This document shows, one piece after another, positions 1-9,089 of a DNA stretch of 64,000 bases; the first letter of the stretch is position 1, and each line of letters opens with the position of its first letter. The stretch spans positions 1 to 64,000 of the forward strand of contig JBLSDE010000002.1 of the NCBI GenBank assembly GCA_052315315.1, given 5' to 3'. Under the pieces are notes generated by a model. That model had not been told where the DNA came from and ran no database searches. It saw only the letters and a list, made by a program, of their open reading frames with translations. The stretch comes from Cuniculiplasma sp052315315. Its GTDB lineage: Archaea; Thermoplasmatota; Thermoplasmata; Thermoplasmatales; Thermoplasmataceae. A program made the translations under genes and the position numbers.

Positions 1-226
1 CATAAGGAGATCAATACATTCTACAAATCTCATAGAAAGAATGAACAAGGAGATAAGAAGAAGGATCAAGATCATTGATTCAATGCCGTCGGAAGAGAGT
101 GCAATGAAGATCATTTATCTGAGGGCAGCAGAGATAAATGACAAATGGTCTATGAGATCATTGAGGGGATATTATAAATGCATTGATGAGATTAAGGAAA
201 TGTTCCAAAGGAGGTATCCTTTATAA
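1..226 (+). CDS. IS256-family transposase, C-terminal end (truncated by window edge)
   Basis: The reading frame is open from base 2 to the stop at 224-226 and has no start inside the window, so only the last 74 or so residues of a longer protein are seen. They read STNLIERMNKEIRRR, then a basic helix, a PSEESAMKIIYLRA segment and a tail NDKWSMRSLRGYY. This matches the end of mutator-type (IS256) DDE transposases, where a STN-hE-hN-EIRRRT segment precedes the C-terminal helix. Whether the element is intact cannot be judged without the upstream sequence. The right inverted repeat would be expected just after base 226. Confidence 0.8.
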   Translation, partial: IRRSIHSTNLIERMNKEIRRRIKIIDSMPSEESAMKIIYLRAAEINDKWSMRSLRGYYKCIDEIKEMFQRRYPL

Positions 227-543
227 ATACACAACATTTGGGACACTATGGATTCCAATCAAATGTTACCATACTTATCCATCCTATTTAGATATTGCAA
301 ATTAAACCGTACTCTTAATTTCTCTCTCATTGGAGGTAAGGACAATTAAGGGAGAATTGTAATGAAGGTTCTAAAATTGCTCTAGATATTTATGTTATTG
401 AAATTAAACTTATATCTTATCAATCATGAAAAGAATGCGTATTTTCAATTAAGCTTGCATTAGTGAATTGATATTCATATGAAATAATATACGATATTTT
501 GAATCTTGCGATAGTTATTAATAGAAATAGCGCATAATTTCAT
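227..543. other. Gene-poor AT-rich gap
   Basis: I see no convincing gene. The stretch contains an imperfect inverted repeat near 311-355 (CTCTTAATT against AATTAAGGGAG) that could be an insertion-sequence end or a weak hairpin. The rest is AT-rich, including the probable promoter area of the next gene. Confidence 0.4.
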
Positions 544-1059
544 ATGCGGATTATTGGTTCTATCGATAATGCAGTCATGTGGAGTGCGACATATCACCTT
601 ATCTTTATCGATGGCGAAATGCTTAAGTTCAAAGTGATGGGTACGGAGGAAAGAGTACTCGATATATGGAATACTCAGATGACAAATGCAAATCGTATTA
701 TCCCCGTGGAGGGTCAAATAAGTAATTATAATATGACAAAGGAAGAAGTTGAAAAAATCATTCAGGAAAATTTAATCCGAGGCAAAGAAATCGAAGAAAA
801 TTTGGATAAAATTTTGGAAGATAAACCGGATTATCTAGAAGAAATACCTTATAGTTCCATTAATTCAGTCATTCTGACCAACGGTAGTCTTATTACATTA
901 CCTCATGTGGAGTTTAGATGTGCTAATAGACATTTGAAGTTTCATTTAGCACATGACAATTACCACGGAAGGGGAAAGCTTGAAAAGGATGTATTCACAA
1001 ATTACACAAATACGTTAAGAGAATCCTTCGGTGATCTACTCTACGTAAAAGGTAGTTAA
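544..1059 (+). CDS. Hypothetical protein, 171 aa
   Basis: I do not recognise a family. The first 50 residues look beta-rich (MRIIGSIDNAVMWSATYHLI, then IDGEMLKFKVMG). A charged helix at about 60-95 (MTKEEVEKIIQENLIRGKEI) follows, and then a second beta-rich part with the segment HLKFHLAHDNYHGRGKLE. This order of beta strands around a helix resembles small PH-like cytosolic domains, but that is only an impression. There is no signal peptide or membrane segment. It stands alone between an insertion-sequence end and tRNA-Thr on the opposite strand. The ATG at 544 is the only good start in the frame. Confidence 0.6.
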   Translation: MRIIGSIDNAVMWSATYHLIFIDGEMLKFKVMGTEERVLDIWNTQMTNANRIIPVEGQISNYNMTKEEVEKIIQENLIRGKEIEENLDKILEDKPDYLEEIPYSSINSVILTNGSLITLPHVEFRCANRHLKFHLAHDNYHGRGKLEKDVFTNYTNTLRESFGDLLYVKGS

Positions 1060-1091
1060 GAATTTTTCAATTAAAAGTAGTAGAATCCAGA

Positions 1092-1165
1092 AGCCGCCGA
1101 CGGGGTTCGATCCCGCGACCTCGTGCTTACCAAGCACGCGCTCTACCAGGCTGAGCTACGACGGC
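1092..1165 (-). tRNA. tRNA-Thr (anticodon GGT)
   Basis: Read on the minus strand, the sequence folds as a 74-nt cloverleaf. The acceptor stem is GCCGTCG with CGGCGGC (one G-U pair). The D arm has TAGCTCAG and GGTAGAGC, the anticodon stem is CGTGC/GCACG around loop TTGGTAA (anticodon GGT), and the T arm carries GATCGAACC. The discriminator base is U. No CCA is encoded and there is no intron. Confidence 0.95.
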
Positions 1166-1231
1166 ACTTATAGGGGAATGATTTAACATTAATAAATCTT
1201 ACAAAGTGTGTTATCCTAAGATTAAAAGATT

Positions 1232-2197
1232 TCAAATATTAGAATATAATCGAATTCCATTAATTATTTCAGACTCAACAATACTTTGATTTTCCATGTA
1301 GCGAAGGTGGGCAATTGCTTCACCAACCGCGAAGTTTTGTTCCATGATATTCATACTGTCCATGGTCCTTCCACGACTCCATTTCATCCTTTTCGCAACA
1401 TCATAGGCAGACATTTTATTTGTGTCAATTATTCTCTTTATCTCATCGATTCTGACTCTGTGATGGTTTTTTATCTGTTCTATTCTGTCATTAATTCTTG
1501 TGAAGGGGGACCCATGACCTGGAAACGCTGTTTTTAGTTTCAATTGCTCAGTTTTGGCTAAGCTTAACAAATATTCTCCAAGCATATCTTCATCTCTATC
1601 ATAATAACTAATATTTGGTGTTATTCTTTCCAAAATATGATCTCCGGTGAAAATGATATCGCTATCCTTTGGAATAAAACAAGTTGACCCTGGGCTATGA
1701 CCCGGCACATAATAAAATTCTATCTCATTAATTTCCTGAGGAATATTTTCGAAAATCTGGAGGTCTACCTTTTCATAATTTTTTAGTTCTATGGCCAAAG
1801 GATGATTGTCACCCATACTTTTAGTCATTTCATCAGGAACTCCCATTTCCTTCAAGAAGGATTTTGATTCATTCATAAAACCTGAAATATCGTTCTGAAT
1901 GGACAAGACCTTGTTTCTATCTAGCTTATTTATGTAGACCGGAATGCCATATTTATCCTGAATTGATTTTGATCCTCCAATATGGTCAATATGCATATGG
2001 GTTAATAAGACTGCATCTAGTTCCTTGAAATTAACACCTTTTTCTTCGAGGAAACTCAACGCACTGTTATCCATACCGCTATCAACAAGAAACGAATGAT
2101 CATTAGTTCTCAAAAGATAAACAGATGCAAATTTCAGGGCTCTTATTCTTATTGGAACGTAATATACTTCAACATTCATTTTTGGATATGTCTTCAT
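1232..2197 (-). CDS. Metallo-beta-lactamase-fold hydrolase with C-terminal helical domain
   Basis: Soluble MBL-fold hydrolase of the glyoxalase II/LACTB2-like group. Counting from an upstream GTG at 2221, the metal ligands are the THMHIDH motif (His75, His77, Asp79, His80), His175 in PGHSPGS, Asp194 in FTGDH and His236 in FPGHGSPF. This is the complete two-zinc set. The last 80 or so residues are a helical, possibly winged-helix tail, as in LACTB2-like proteins. I place the start at the ATG at 2197 because a TATA-like TTTTGTATATCAAA lies about 34 bases upstream of it. Another ATG lies at 2179 and the GTG at 2221. The substrate cannot be told from sequence. Confidence 0.85.
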   Translation of the reverse strand: MKTYPKMNVEVYYVPIRIRALKFASVYLLRTNDHSFLVDSGMDNSALSFLEEKGVNFKELDAVLLTHMHIDHIGGSKSIQDKYGIPVYINKLDRNKVLSIQNDISGFMNESKSFLKEMGVPDEMTKSMGDNHPLAIELKNYEKVDLQIFENIPQEINEIEFYYVPGHSPGSTCFIPKDSDIIFTGDHILERITPNISYYDRDEDMLGEYLLSLAKTEQLKLKTAFPGHGSPFTRINDRIEQIKNHHRVRIDEIKRIIDTNKMSAYDVAKRMKWSRGRTMDSMNIMEQNFAVGEAIAHLRYMENQSIVESEIINGIRLYSNI

Positions 2198-2350
2198 CCA
2201 TAATGCGATTTGTGTTAACACTTCTTTTTGATATACAAAACGAAATTGCCAAGTTCTACAATAGTCTAAAGATGAACTTATTTAGGTTTTCATTAAACAA
2301 AATAAAATTATTAAACCATCTATGGAATGAGGTTTAATTCATTAGGTATT

Positions 2351-3574
2351 TTATGTTTCGATGAATTCCATTGGCCTTAAAGAAACAAATTTTTTCATAA
2401 TAAAATACGACGGTATGGGAAGAATACATGCAACTATTCCTGCATAAGTAAGAAGAGTGGATACTGGGACGAAAGGCGTCAATAGTGTAAAAATTGTTGC
2501 CATAACGGGAGCAGATGCTGTAAACACCAGAAATACGACCGCATCTACTCTGCCTATAATTTCCCGAGGTACAATCCTAAGTATAATTGTAAATGAAGGG
2601 ACTTCAATGAAAGAGGTTAATATACCTATTATAAACATGGCCGAAATATCAACATATAGACTTACACTACCTGAAATGATTAAGAGTAAAATTCCCATGG
2701 AAAGTACACTCAAAAACATAATAAGTGCATTTTCAAGTTTTCTTTCCATTTCCGCCGCAACTATACCACCCAGAAGAGTTCCAAGGGGTATCCCCAGTTC
2801 AAAAAGTGTAAATGCATTTGATCCTCTATGAAGAATTATGTGTATTATATCAGGTCCAAAAATCATCAATGACACAAAAAGCCCGTTTAGTAGAAGGGCA
2901 AGAATCATAACGGGAACTAGTATTTTAAGGGCACTTTCAACTTCACCTTTGATATATTTTTTCTCCTGTATTTTGTCTATTTTGAAAGGTTTTCCAGAAA
3001 ACAATCCTATTAGTGAAAGTGCAATTAGGATATACATCAGATATTTGCTCGCCGAGATCAAAATTATTCCAGCCATAATTATTCCAAGAACATTAGATAA
3101 ACTTGAGCCTATCTGATTCAAAGCTGAAATCTTTGAATCCTCTGACTCATCTGCAATTTCTCTGCTGGATTTTATGAATGCATCGAAAAGAATTGCAGTT
3201 AGTATTGAGGCCAGGATATCAACAATGTAGATAACTGTCAGAGTATTTTTAAAGAATAGGGCCGAATATGTGAATATTAATATTATGGTTGCTATAAAAC
3301 CTACATATGAACTGTTCAATTTATCAAGTATTATACCTTCAGGCAGGCTAATTATGACATATCCAAGAAGTGATAATGTTGGAACAAGAGTTGATAAAAG
3401 GACCGAGTTATACTGAACAACTATGATCCACATGAAATAGAGGTTAAACACAAAACTTGAGGTTCTGCAAAGTGTTATTCCAAGCCACATAAGATAAATT
3501 TTTCTTTCGCTTATATTTCTAAAATTTTTGATTGATATTTCTGTGGTTTTAGGATGCTTCGTTGCCCTTATCAT
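2351..3574 (-). CDS. MFS-type transporter
   Basis: Membrane protein of 407 residues with about 12 hydrophobic segments and the length of a major facilitator. A cytoplasmic N-terminus of about 25 residues precedes the first segment. Conserved GIPLGTLLGG and RIVPREIIGRVDA segments in the second half resemble the MFS loop motifs of drug-efflux-type members (enterobactin-exporter or macrolide-efflux class). It is translationally coupled to the upstream 97-residue membrane protein (one-base TAATG overlap). The substrate is unknown. Confidence 0.75.
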   Translation of the reverse strand: MIRATKHPKTTEISIKNFRNISERKIYLMWLGITLCRTSSFVFNLYFMWIIVVQYNSVLLSTLVPTLSLLGYVIISLPEGIILDKLNSSYVGFIATIILIFTYSALFFKNTLTVIYIVDILASILTAILFDAFIKSSREIADESEDSKISALNQIGSSLSNVLGIIMAGIILISASKYLMYILIALSLIGLFSGKPFKIDKIQEKKYIKGEVESALKILVPVMILALLLNGLFVSLMIFGPDIIHIILHRGSNAFTLFELGIPLGTLLGGIVAAEMERKLENALIMFLSVLSMGILLLIISGSVSLYVDISAMFIIGILTSFIEVPSFTIILRIVPREIIGRVDAVVFLVFTASAPVMATIFTLLTPFVPVSTLLTYAGIVACILPIPSYFIMKKFVSLRPMEFIET

Positions 3575-3867
3575 TATGCCTTACCTCCGGTTATATATCC
3601 AACGAAAAACCCAATCCCGGATAGAACGGTAGTAGCGTAAGCATATAATATGGAAAATTCTGAAATTCCACCAAACCTTGACTCAGCCTTAATCAGATTT
3701 ACTGTGAGAATAAGAATGACAAAAACGATAAGAATAATCGCAACAATAGAGTAAAGATGACTTTTATTACCTCTTAGAAGCAAATTAAACGCAAAACCCA
3801 AATTTATAAGGAGAACAGGAAAAATAAGGTAATAATAATCTATCAAACCAGAAACAGCATCAATCAT
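3574..3867 (-). CDS. Small membrane protein, about 3 TM
   Basis: A 97-residue protein with hydrophobic stretches at about 10-28, 38-60 and 70-92, the last ending GIGFFVGYITGGKA. There is no recognised family. Its stop codon overlaps the start of the MFS transporter gene by one base, so both are probably made from one transcript, and the small protein may be an accessory of the transporter. The ATG at 3867 is followed by a hydrophobic helix without a cleavable signal. Confidence 0.6.
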   Translation of the reverse strand: MIDAVSGLIDYYYLIFPVLLINLGFAFNLLLRGNKSHLYSIVAIILIVFVILILTVNLIKAESRFGGISEFSILYAYATTVLSGIGFFVGYITGGKA

Positions 3868-4052
3868 TCAAAGGAATATTTACTATGTAGTAATAAATAT
3901 TAAGTTTCCTTTAAGCATCTTTAAGAAGAGGAAAATTGTAATTTTATTTCAGCCGCAAATCAAAGGAACATATTTTCCTAAGATTAAGAAAAAACTTTGA
4001 CTACATGCTAAAATTGTATTTCAAAAATATAAAAGATAGGGTGTATCATATT

Positions 4053-5025
4053 TCAGCAACTGATTATCTTCATTATCCCCTTTGGATTTTCACCCATCCT
4101 GATGCTTGATACAAGCATCAGATTATATGCAATTATCCTAAATACAACTGCATTATCATAATCCCTGCTCCTCACATGCCGTATATTCTCACAATGCATT
4201 ATCTCCTCAAGGATGGAAAATGTTCCTTCAATCTTCCTTCTCAATGAATATGATTAACTGTTTTCCTTCCTAAGATTAATAACTATTTTCCTGTTAATTG
4301 ATAATCTATCAGTTTCAATACCTCTCCTTGCGTTCCTATCAATAACCGGAATGCTATGGGTATTCTCAAACACACAATCATACATCTCGAAGATATCATA
4401 GGCTGAATCTTCCATAATATATTTGAAATACCTAACTGAATCAATGGTATCATGTGATACCATGGAATATGGATGTTTTTCCCGGTGATCCGCTATTCCA
4501 AGACCATGAGGGGATACATATCCATTGAAACATGACATTTACGTCCATAGGACCATCCCTTTTTCGTTTTAGACCATCCACTATCCCGATCCTAATAATT
4601 ATTCCAGTAGCTTCTCCTTACTGCGGTGGAATACTTTCATGTGTGGATCATGAAGGAATCAATTGCCGCAATTGTTCCCATGGAATAATCTATGGCAATG
4701 TCACTGCTTATTGCATTGGATATCAAATTAACTGGCTCTTCTTGATTATGTCTGCAATGAGGGTATTTCCCTAAAACTAATCATTCTCATACATTCCTCA
4801 TGGTTTCTGAGGAATATAACTGAAGATCTGAATGAGATATTGAATATCCGCAATAGCACAAGTATCTTCAATATCTGCATGTCAGTATACTTTCTTTTTC
4901 TTTCATCAATGGAAATCATATTCTCTAAGATCTGCATAATTATGGAGATATGCATGTCTTGGATATCCCCTAATTATGAATCTGTAACAATGATGGAAAT
5001 CTGTCTGACTATACCTAAAATGTGA
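4053..5025 (-). pseudogene. Decayed DDE (IS4/IS5-like) transposase
   Basis: Read on the minus strand, several frames carry successive parts of one transposase. The N-terminal domain (LLRIFNISFRSSVIFLRNHE, then SFREIPSLQT) is at about 4746-4955. A central part with the first catalytic Asp (GTIAAIDSFMIHT) and then GWSKTKKGWSYGRKCHV is at about 4540-4740, broken by in-frame stops. A segment with MYDCVFENTHSIPVIDRNAR is at 4254-4538. A C-terminal part (RRKIEGTFSILEEIMHCENI) with the last catalytic Glu region is at 4053-4244. Frameshifts and stops separate them, so the gene is dead. I could not define clear terminal inverted repeats. The remnant shows past transposition in this gene-poor stretch. 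Confidence 0.8.
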
Positions 5026-5255
5026 GACCACCCAATTTAACATTACAATAAATGTGCTTTGAAATGTCTACATTCATTTGAAATTTGAATTCTGTTACTA
5101 TGAGCGATCCCCGTTTCAAAATTCGCAAAAACTTTTCATATTTGGAGAAAATTTTTTAATTAACCAAAAATTTGGTATTGGTATATCAAGATGTTTCTAA
5201 ATATACCTTTAATTTTTTTAAATGAATGACAAATAATAATATATCATCTGAAAAT

Positions 5256-5357
5256 TTAGATAATACCGATTCCAAGAAGAATTAAGAAGATTCCGAACGC
5301 CAATCCCGCAAAATAGAAAGCTTCAACGAAATCAAAGCTCTTCTTTTCCCTACGCAT
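5256..5357 (-). CDS. Candidate 33-aa single-pass membrane protein
   Basis: An ATG-initiated frame encodes MRREKKSFDF, a basic head, followed by a hydrophobic helix of about 22 residues (FAGLAFGIFLILLGIGII). The positive-inside head and clean single helix look like a genuine small membrane subunit and not chance sequence. A TATA-like AAATATTAAAATATAT lies upstream. Single-helix oxidase subunits (for example subunit IIa of ba3 oxidases) have this size, but no oxidase genes are in view, so the function is open. Confidence 0.4.
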   Translation of the reverse strand: MRREKKSFDFVEAFYFAGLAFGIFLILLGIGII

Positions 5358-5481
5358 ATCTTGTTATTCCCCTTATATATTTTAATATTTGTTCGCACTC
5401 TCTGTGTGAAGTATATGGACATCAAGTCCGGCAGATATTGATACCTCAAACCATGTCAGGGCTGCCGAGGGTCTAGTGAGA

Positions 5482-5616
5482 TCACAAAATTATAATTCCA
5501 TTTCCTGGAGGTATTGATAAGACTTCAAAGGCTGCAAGGAGGTATGAAAGCAATAAACCAACAAGAACATGCTTTAGCCGAAGGTGAAAGGAATCAGCCA
5601 TCTTATTCTTTGTCAT
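5482..5616 (-). CDS. Candidate 44-aa small membrane protein
   Basis: An ATG-initiated frame is preceded by a strong Shine-Dalgarno-like AGAGGAGG about 6 bases upstream (plus-strand bases 5617-5632). It encodes a basic head (MTKNKMADSFHLRLKH), a hydrophobic stretch (VLVGLLLSYLLAAF) and a short tail ending GNGIIIL. It could be a real small protein, or the 5' end of a gene that has since decayed, because another coding-looking frame (LTWFEVSISAGLDVHIL) follows at about 5390-5475 in a different phase. No family is recognised. Confidence 0.35.
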   Translation of the reverse strand: MTKNKMADSFHLRLKHVLVGLLLSYLLAAFEVLSIPPGNGIIIL

Positions 5617-5677
5617 TTCTATCCTCCTCTTTGTTCAATCATTTCTAGGCCATACTAGCCAATTCTTAAAGAATGCC

Positions 5678-5975
5678 TTAGGTCTTATTGCTCATTTTTT
5701 GACCTTTCTGGATCATCTTCTCAGCCGTTAGATCCATTATTTCTTCCTTATTCATCAAGGGAAGAAATGTTGCATTTAAAGGATCAAGAGAATCCGTTTC
5801 AGATAATTCTTTAGTGATCTTAAAATTATCATTTATGTTATGCGGATCATCTGCCTGGGTTGAGCAGAAATCCTCATTTTCGTTTTCATTTTTTCCATAT
5901 CTATTGATTTGAAAGTGTGGGTACTATAGGCACAATATTCTTTTAACCTGTGATCGGTTAATTAAATATGTACTG
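5678..5975 (-). pseudogene. Degenerate coding remnant
   Basis: On the minus strand, one frame (about 5900-5975) reads DHRLKEYCAYSTHTFKSIDM. A second (about 5678-5925) reads on into ADDPHNINDNFKITKEL and ends DLTAEKMIQKGQKMSNKT before a stop. The two look like parts of one protein separated by a frameshift, and there is no usable start. Composition and position next to a dead transposase suggest an old mobile-element gene, but I cannot name the family. Confidence 0.35.
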
Positions 5976-6053
5976 GTATGAGTTCGATGAGTTATTTTTT
6001 CCAATTTTACCTATTTCTGTCTACATAATCCTCAGGAAGAGCAGCAGACACAA

Positions 6054-6725
6054 ATGTTAATTATTCTTCTGTTTCAGATTGCAAAGAAAGATGGGTCATA
6101 CTTGATGATTTCAATAACCAATGAGTCCGCAAGGGATTCGAGTGTTTCAAATTTTATCTTAAATTTTAAGGATGAAAAAATTGATCCTTTCGACTTACTC
6201 AAAACACAGCTTGAAATAATGAAGAAGTATGCTGATCCAACCTCTAAGGATTCCATATCTTACTCTGAGATGACAAGAATTTTATTCAGAAATATCTTTA
6301 TAGTCGTTTCCAAAAAAGATGAATATTGGAGTTCAGTTAGACTCAATTTTCTATCATCGTTATACATTAAAGGGGTATACGGTTTTACAGCCTTGGAATC
6401 TGTATTATTAATGTTTCACAGGGTTAAAATCAAGAAGTTTCCAGAAGTATCAAAGGAAGGTTTAGGTAAGTTGTCCAGGATTTATAGTGATGAGACACTG
6501 CTCAAAATTTACCTGGAAGACCTCAAACCTCGCATATTTGATATTCATAACGATTTCGGAAATTTAAAGAAAGTTAAACTGCGAGGTGGGGCAACGGTAG
6601 AAAGACAAAAACTTCACAGATTTTCTGATAATAATGATCTGGATGTTAAATATATTAGTTCTGTATCTCCTCGCCTTAGTTTCCATTCGTTTTTCTTAGG
6701 CTACGTAATGCTTATGATAGAATGA
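6054..6725 (+). CDS. Hypothetical protein, 223 aa
   Basis: Unrecognised. The protein appears mostly helical and soluble. It has an acidic N-terminal third, a central segment DEYWSSVRLNFLSSLYIKG, and a basic C-terminal part (LRGGATVERQKLHRFSDNND) before a short hydrophobic end. The first ten residues (MLIILLFQIA) may be an artefact of a start that is too early. A later ATG at about 6102 would begin MISITNES. It lies in the insertion-sequence-rich stretch with no operon partners, so it may itself be acquired or decaying. Confidence 0.45.
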   Translation: MLIILLFQIAKKDGSYLMISITNESARDSSVSNFILNFKDEKIDPFDLLKTQLEIMKKYADPTSKDSISYSEMTRILFRNIFIVVSKKDEYWSSVRLNFLSSLYIKGVYGFTALESVLLMFHRVKIKKFPEVSKEGLGKLSRIYSDETLLKIYLEDLKPRIFDIHNDFGNLKKVKLRGGATVERQKLHRFSDNNDLDVKYISSVSPRLSFHSFFLGYVMLMIE

Positions 6726-7066
6726 TAATTAAAAAAAGCATAAGTTACCGTGAATGTTTTCTTACTTTTATGCAAAGAACGACTTTAAGGTAAATTTGTT
6801 CAGCATCATATGACCATGGCATATGAAAGGTTCAAATCTATTATAACGGTATTAACTGAAATATCGAAGTAAAATAGTGACGATCCAAACTTATCACCGA
6901 ATAATATTTTGTATGCTTTTAATCCTTCGATCGCCTGTGCTCTTGTTTAAAAAGTATTTAGAAATTATATTATCATTAAGATATCCCAGAATTTGCACCT
7001 TTGATATTTAAAGTGATGGAGGGAAAAAGTTTATCCAGATATACAACGAATTAACCAAGTATGGAG
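6726..7066. other. AT-rich gap with a possible remnant and a palindrome
   Basis: No complete gene is visible. A minus-strand frame without a start (6806-6946) reads AQAIEGLKAYKILFGD and could be another transposase fragment. A 19-base near-palindrome with CATATG arms lies at about 6807-6826. The right part is the downstream flank of tRNA-Tyr. Confidence 0.3.
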
Positions 7067-7174
7067 TCCCGGCTTCCGGATTCGAACCAGAGACCTGCGG
7101 ATTACGGCGGTAATTAGCATTATAGCCGTATTTCCCTCTACAGTCCGCCGCTCTACCAGCTGAGCTAAGCCGGG
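7067..7174 (-). tRNA. tRNA-Tyr (anticodon GTA) with intron
   Basis: Minus-strand cloverleaf with acceptor CCCGGCT/AGCCGGG. C1-G72 with A73 is the archaeal/eukaryotic tyrosine identity. The D arm is GCTCAGCTGGTAGAGC, the anticodon stem GCGGA/TCCGC with anticodon GTA, and the T arm GGTTCGAATCC. A 35-nt insertion at about 7103-7137 sits after position 37, the usual place for an archaeal intron with a bulge-helix-bulge removed by the splicing endonuclease. The exact splice sites are estimated to within a base or two. Confidence 0.93.
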
Positions 7175-7259
7175 TACAAATGTGTATTGGTAAACTCATA
7201 AAAATATTTTGCATGTATGCAATCAATTAAATTATTAAGAATGAATCAATCTTTTATAG

Positions 7260-9089
7260 ATGGGAGAAAGATTAAAGATTCAAAATATTATAAAAGATGG
7301 TTTTGTCCCAATAAAATACCATGGTGTGGTTTCTAATAATAGAACGGCAGGGCTCATAGCAGTTAATGGAGACATAGATTGGCTATGTCTTCCTGATTTT
7401 TCCTCTGATCCAATCTTCGATTCAATTCTCGATTTGAAGAAGGGAGGCTTTTTAAAATTTTTTATTTTGAACTATAATAACATAGAGGTAGAACAGTTCT
7501 ATGACGGAGACACAATGATTTTGATTACGGAATTCTATAGTGAGAATAAGAAAATACTTCGAATTACCGATTTTATGCCAGCTGTAGAATACGCCAGTAT
7601 AAATTTCCCAGAATTACACAGGATTATTGATGCCTACGAATCCTGTGATTTATGTATAAGATTTAAACCAACCATAAATTATACTCTTTCACCCTTAAGG
7701 AAAATATCTACTTCAAGAAAAATTGTGTTTCGCAAAAACGATCAGAAGGTTGGGCTTTTTAGTTCAGTCGATATGAATGAGGAGAATGATTCTTATCGTG
7801 TTTACTTAGGGAAAGGTACAAGGTCCTATTTTATAGTCTCGTATGGGATGAGAGAGGAGGATGAATATTCCAACTACAAAACAGATCTCAGGTTGGAGGA
7901 AACAAAGGCTTTTTGGCTCAATTTTATTGGTTCGAGTGATTATAAAGGAGTAATGAGAGAAGTGGCAGTGAGATCTGCTATTACACTTAGGGCACTGTTT
8001 CACGATCCATCTGGAATGATGGTGGCCGCACCAACCAGCAGTCTTCCAGAATGTATCGGCGGAGATAGAAACTGGGACTACCGTTTTTCATGGGTTAGGG
8101 ATACGTCATACGTTATACAGGCACTGTCAATGATGGGACTTAAGAGAGTATCGACCAAGTATCTATACGATATGATGCAAATAATAGAGGAGGATGGAGA
8201 GGAGATCAGAGTTCTTTATGGGGTAAGTAAGTCAACTAATTTTAATGAGATTGAGATAGATTACGAAGGCTATATGGGGTCAAGACCAGTAAGAATGGGA
8301 AATCTCGCTTCAAGGCAGTTTCAGCTTGATGTTTACGGCTCATTTATAAATGCCATATATAATCTCTCTGTTATAGGGGGTACAGTAAATTCGTACATGT
8401 GGGATTTCATAATAGATCTCCTTGAAAAGATAAAGGATATTTGGAAAATTCCAGATTCAAGCATATGGGAATTCAGAACACAGCCAAGGCATTATACCTA
8501 TTCGAAGGTAATGTGCTGGCTTGGTTATGATAGAGCTATTAAGCTGGGTAAGTCACTTAATTATCAGGGTGAATATGACAAGTGGGAAGAGGTCAAAGAG
8601 CAAATAAGGAAGGATATTTTAGAAAATGGGGTAGATAAGAAGACCGGATCATTTGTGCAGTATTACGGTTCAAAAGATGTGGATAGCTCTTTGCTTAGAA
8701 TACCCTTGACAGGATTCATAGATGCGAAGGACCCCTTGTTCCTTAATACCTTAGAGAGAATCAAGAACGAATTGATGAGTGATGAAATTCTATTTAAAAG
8801 ATATAAAAACGATGACGGTTTAAAATGCGAGGATAACGCCTTCCTTTTGATGTCTTTCTGGTATATTGAAGACCTGATCCTGTTGGGTGAAATTGAAAAG
8901 GCTGAGAATCTTCTTAACAAAATAATAAATATGGGCAATCACCTCTACCTGTTTAGCGAAGAAATTGATCTTAAAACAGGCGAACTTATAGGAAATTTCC
9001 CTCAGGCCATAACACATTTGGGAGTAATAAGATGTATATTTAGATTGAATGAAGCAAAAAATTCAATAAAAAATAGAACTAGTGAGTAA
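7260..9089 (+). CDS. GH15-family glycoside hydrolase (glucoamylase/trehalase type)
   Basis: A 609-residue cytoplasmic protein with the two-domain layout of archaeal GH15 enzymes. An N-terminal beta-sandwich (about 1-230) contains GDIDWLCLPDFSSDPIF. It is followed by an (alpha/alpha)6 barrel with GGDRNWDYRFSWVRDTSY (about 265-283), the catalytic-acid region SSIWEFRTQPRHYTYSKVM (about 400) and a closing helix set. There is no signal peptide, so it acts inside the cell on glucans or trehalose. Thermoplasma members of this family include both glucoamylases and trehalases, and sequence alone does not decide between them. A TATA-like AAATTATTAAG lies about 25 bases before the ATG, suggesting a leaderless mRNA. 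Confidence 0.88.
   Translation: MGERLKIQNIIKDGFVPIKYHGVVSNNRTAGLIAVNGDIDWLCLPDFSSDPIFDSILDLKKGGFLKFFILNYNNIEVEQFYDGDTMILITEFYSENKKILRITDFMPAVEYASINFPELHRIIDAYESCDLCIRFKPTINYTLSPLRKISTSRKIVFRKNDQKVGLFSSVDMNEENDSYRVYLGKGTRSYFIVSYGMREEDEYSNYKTDLRLEETKAFWLNFIGSSDYKGVMREVAVRSAITLRALFHDPSGMMVAAPTSSLPECIGGDRNWDYRFSWVRDTSYVIQALSMMGLKRVSTKYLYDMMQIIEEDGEEIRVLYGVSKSTNFNEIEIDYEGYMGSRPVRMGNLASRQFQLDVYGSFINAIYNLSVIGGTVNSYMWDFIIDLLEKIKDIWKIPDSSIWEFRTQPRHYTYSKVMCWLGYDRAIKLGKSLNYQGEYDKWEEVKEQIRKDILENGVDKKTGSFVQYYGSKDVDSSLLRIPLTGFIDAKDPLFLNTLERIKNELMSDEILFKRYKNDDGLKCEDNAFLLMSFWYIEDLILLGEIEKAENLLNKIINMGNHLYLFSEEIDLKTGELIGNFPQAITHLGVIRCIFRLNEAKNSIKNRTSE

Noticed and set aside
475..717. Open frame of 80 codons on the minus strand
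   Set aside because: It overlaps the beginning of the 171 aa plus-strand gene in the opposite direction and has no recognisable composition or promoter.
6807..6826. Near-palindrome with CATATG arms
   Set aside because: The arms are self-complementary hexamers common in AT-rich DNA, and no promoter or gene is next to them.
6806..6946. Minus-strand frame reading AQAIEGLKAYKILFGD
   Set aside because: No start codon, 47 codons only and no confident family. Kept as a possible mobile-element remnant, not as a gene.
7008..7226. Open frame of 72 codons on the minus strand
   Set aside because: It lies across the tRNA-Tyr gene and its intron and has no protein-like pattern.
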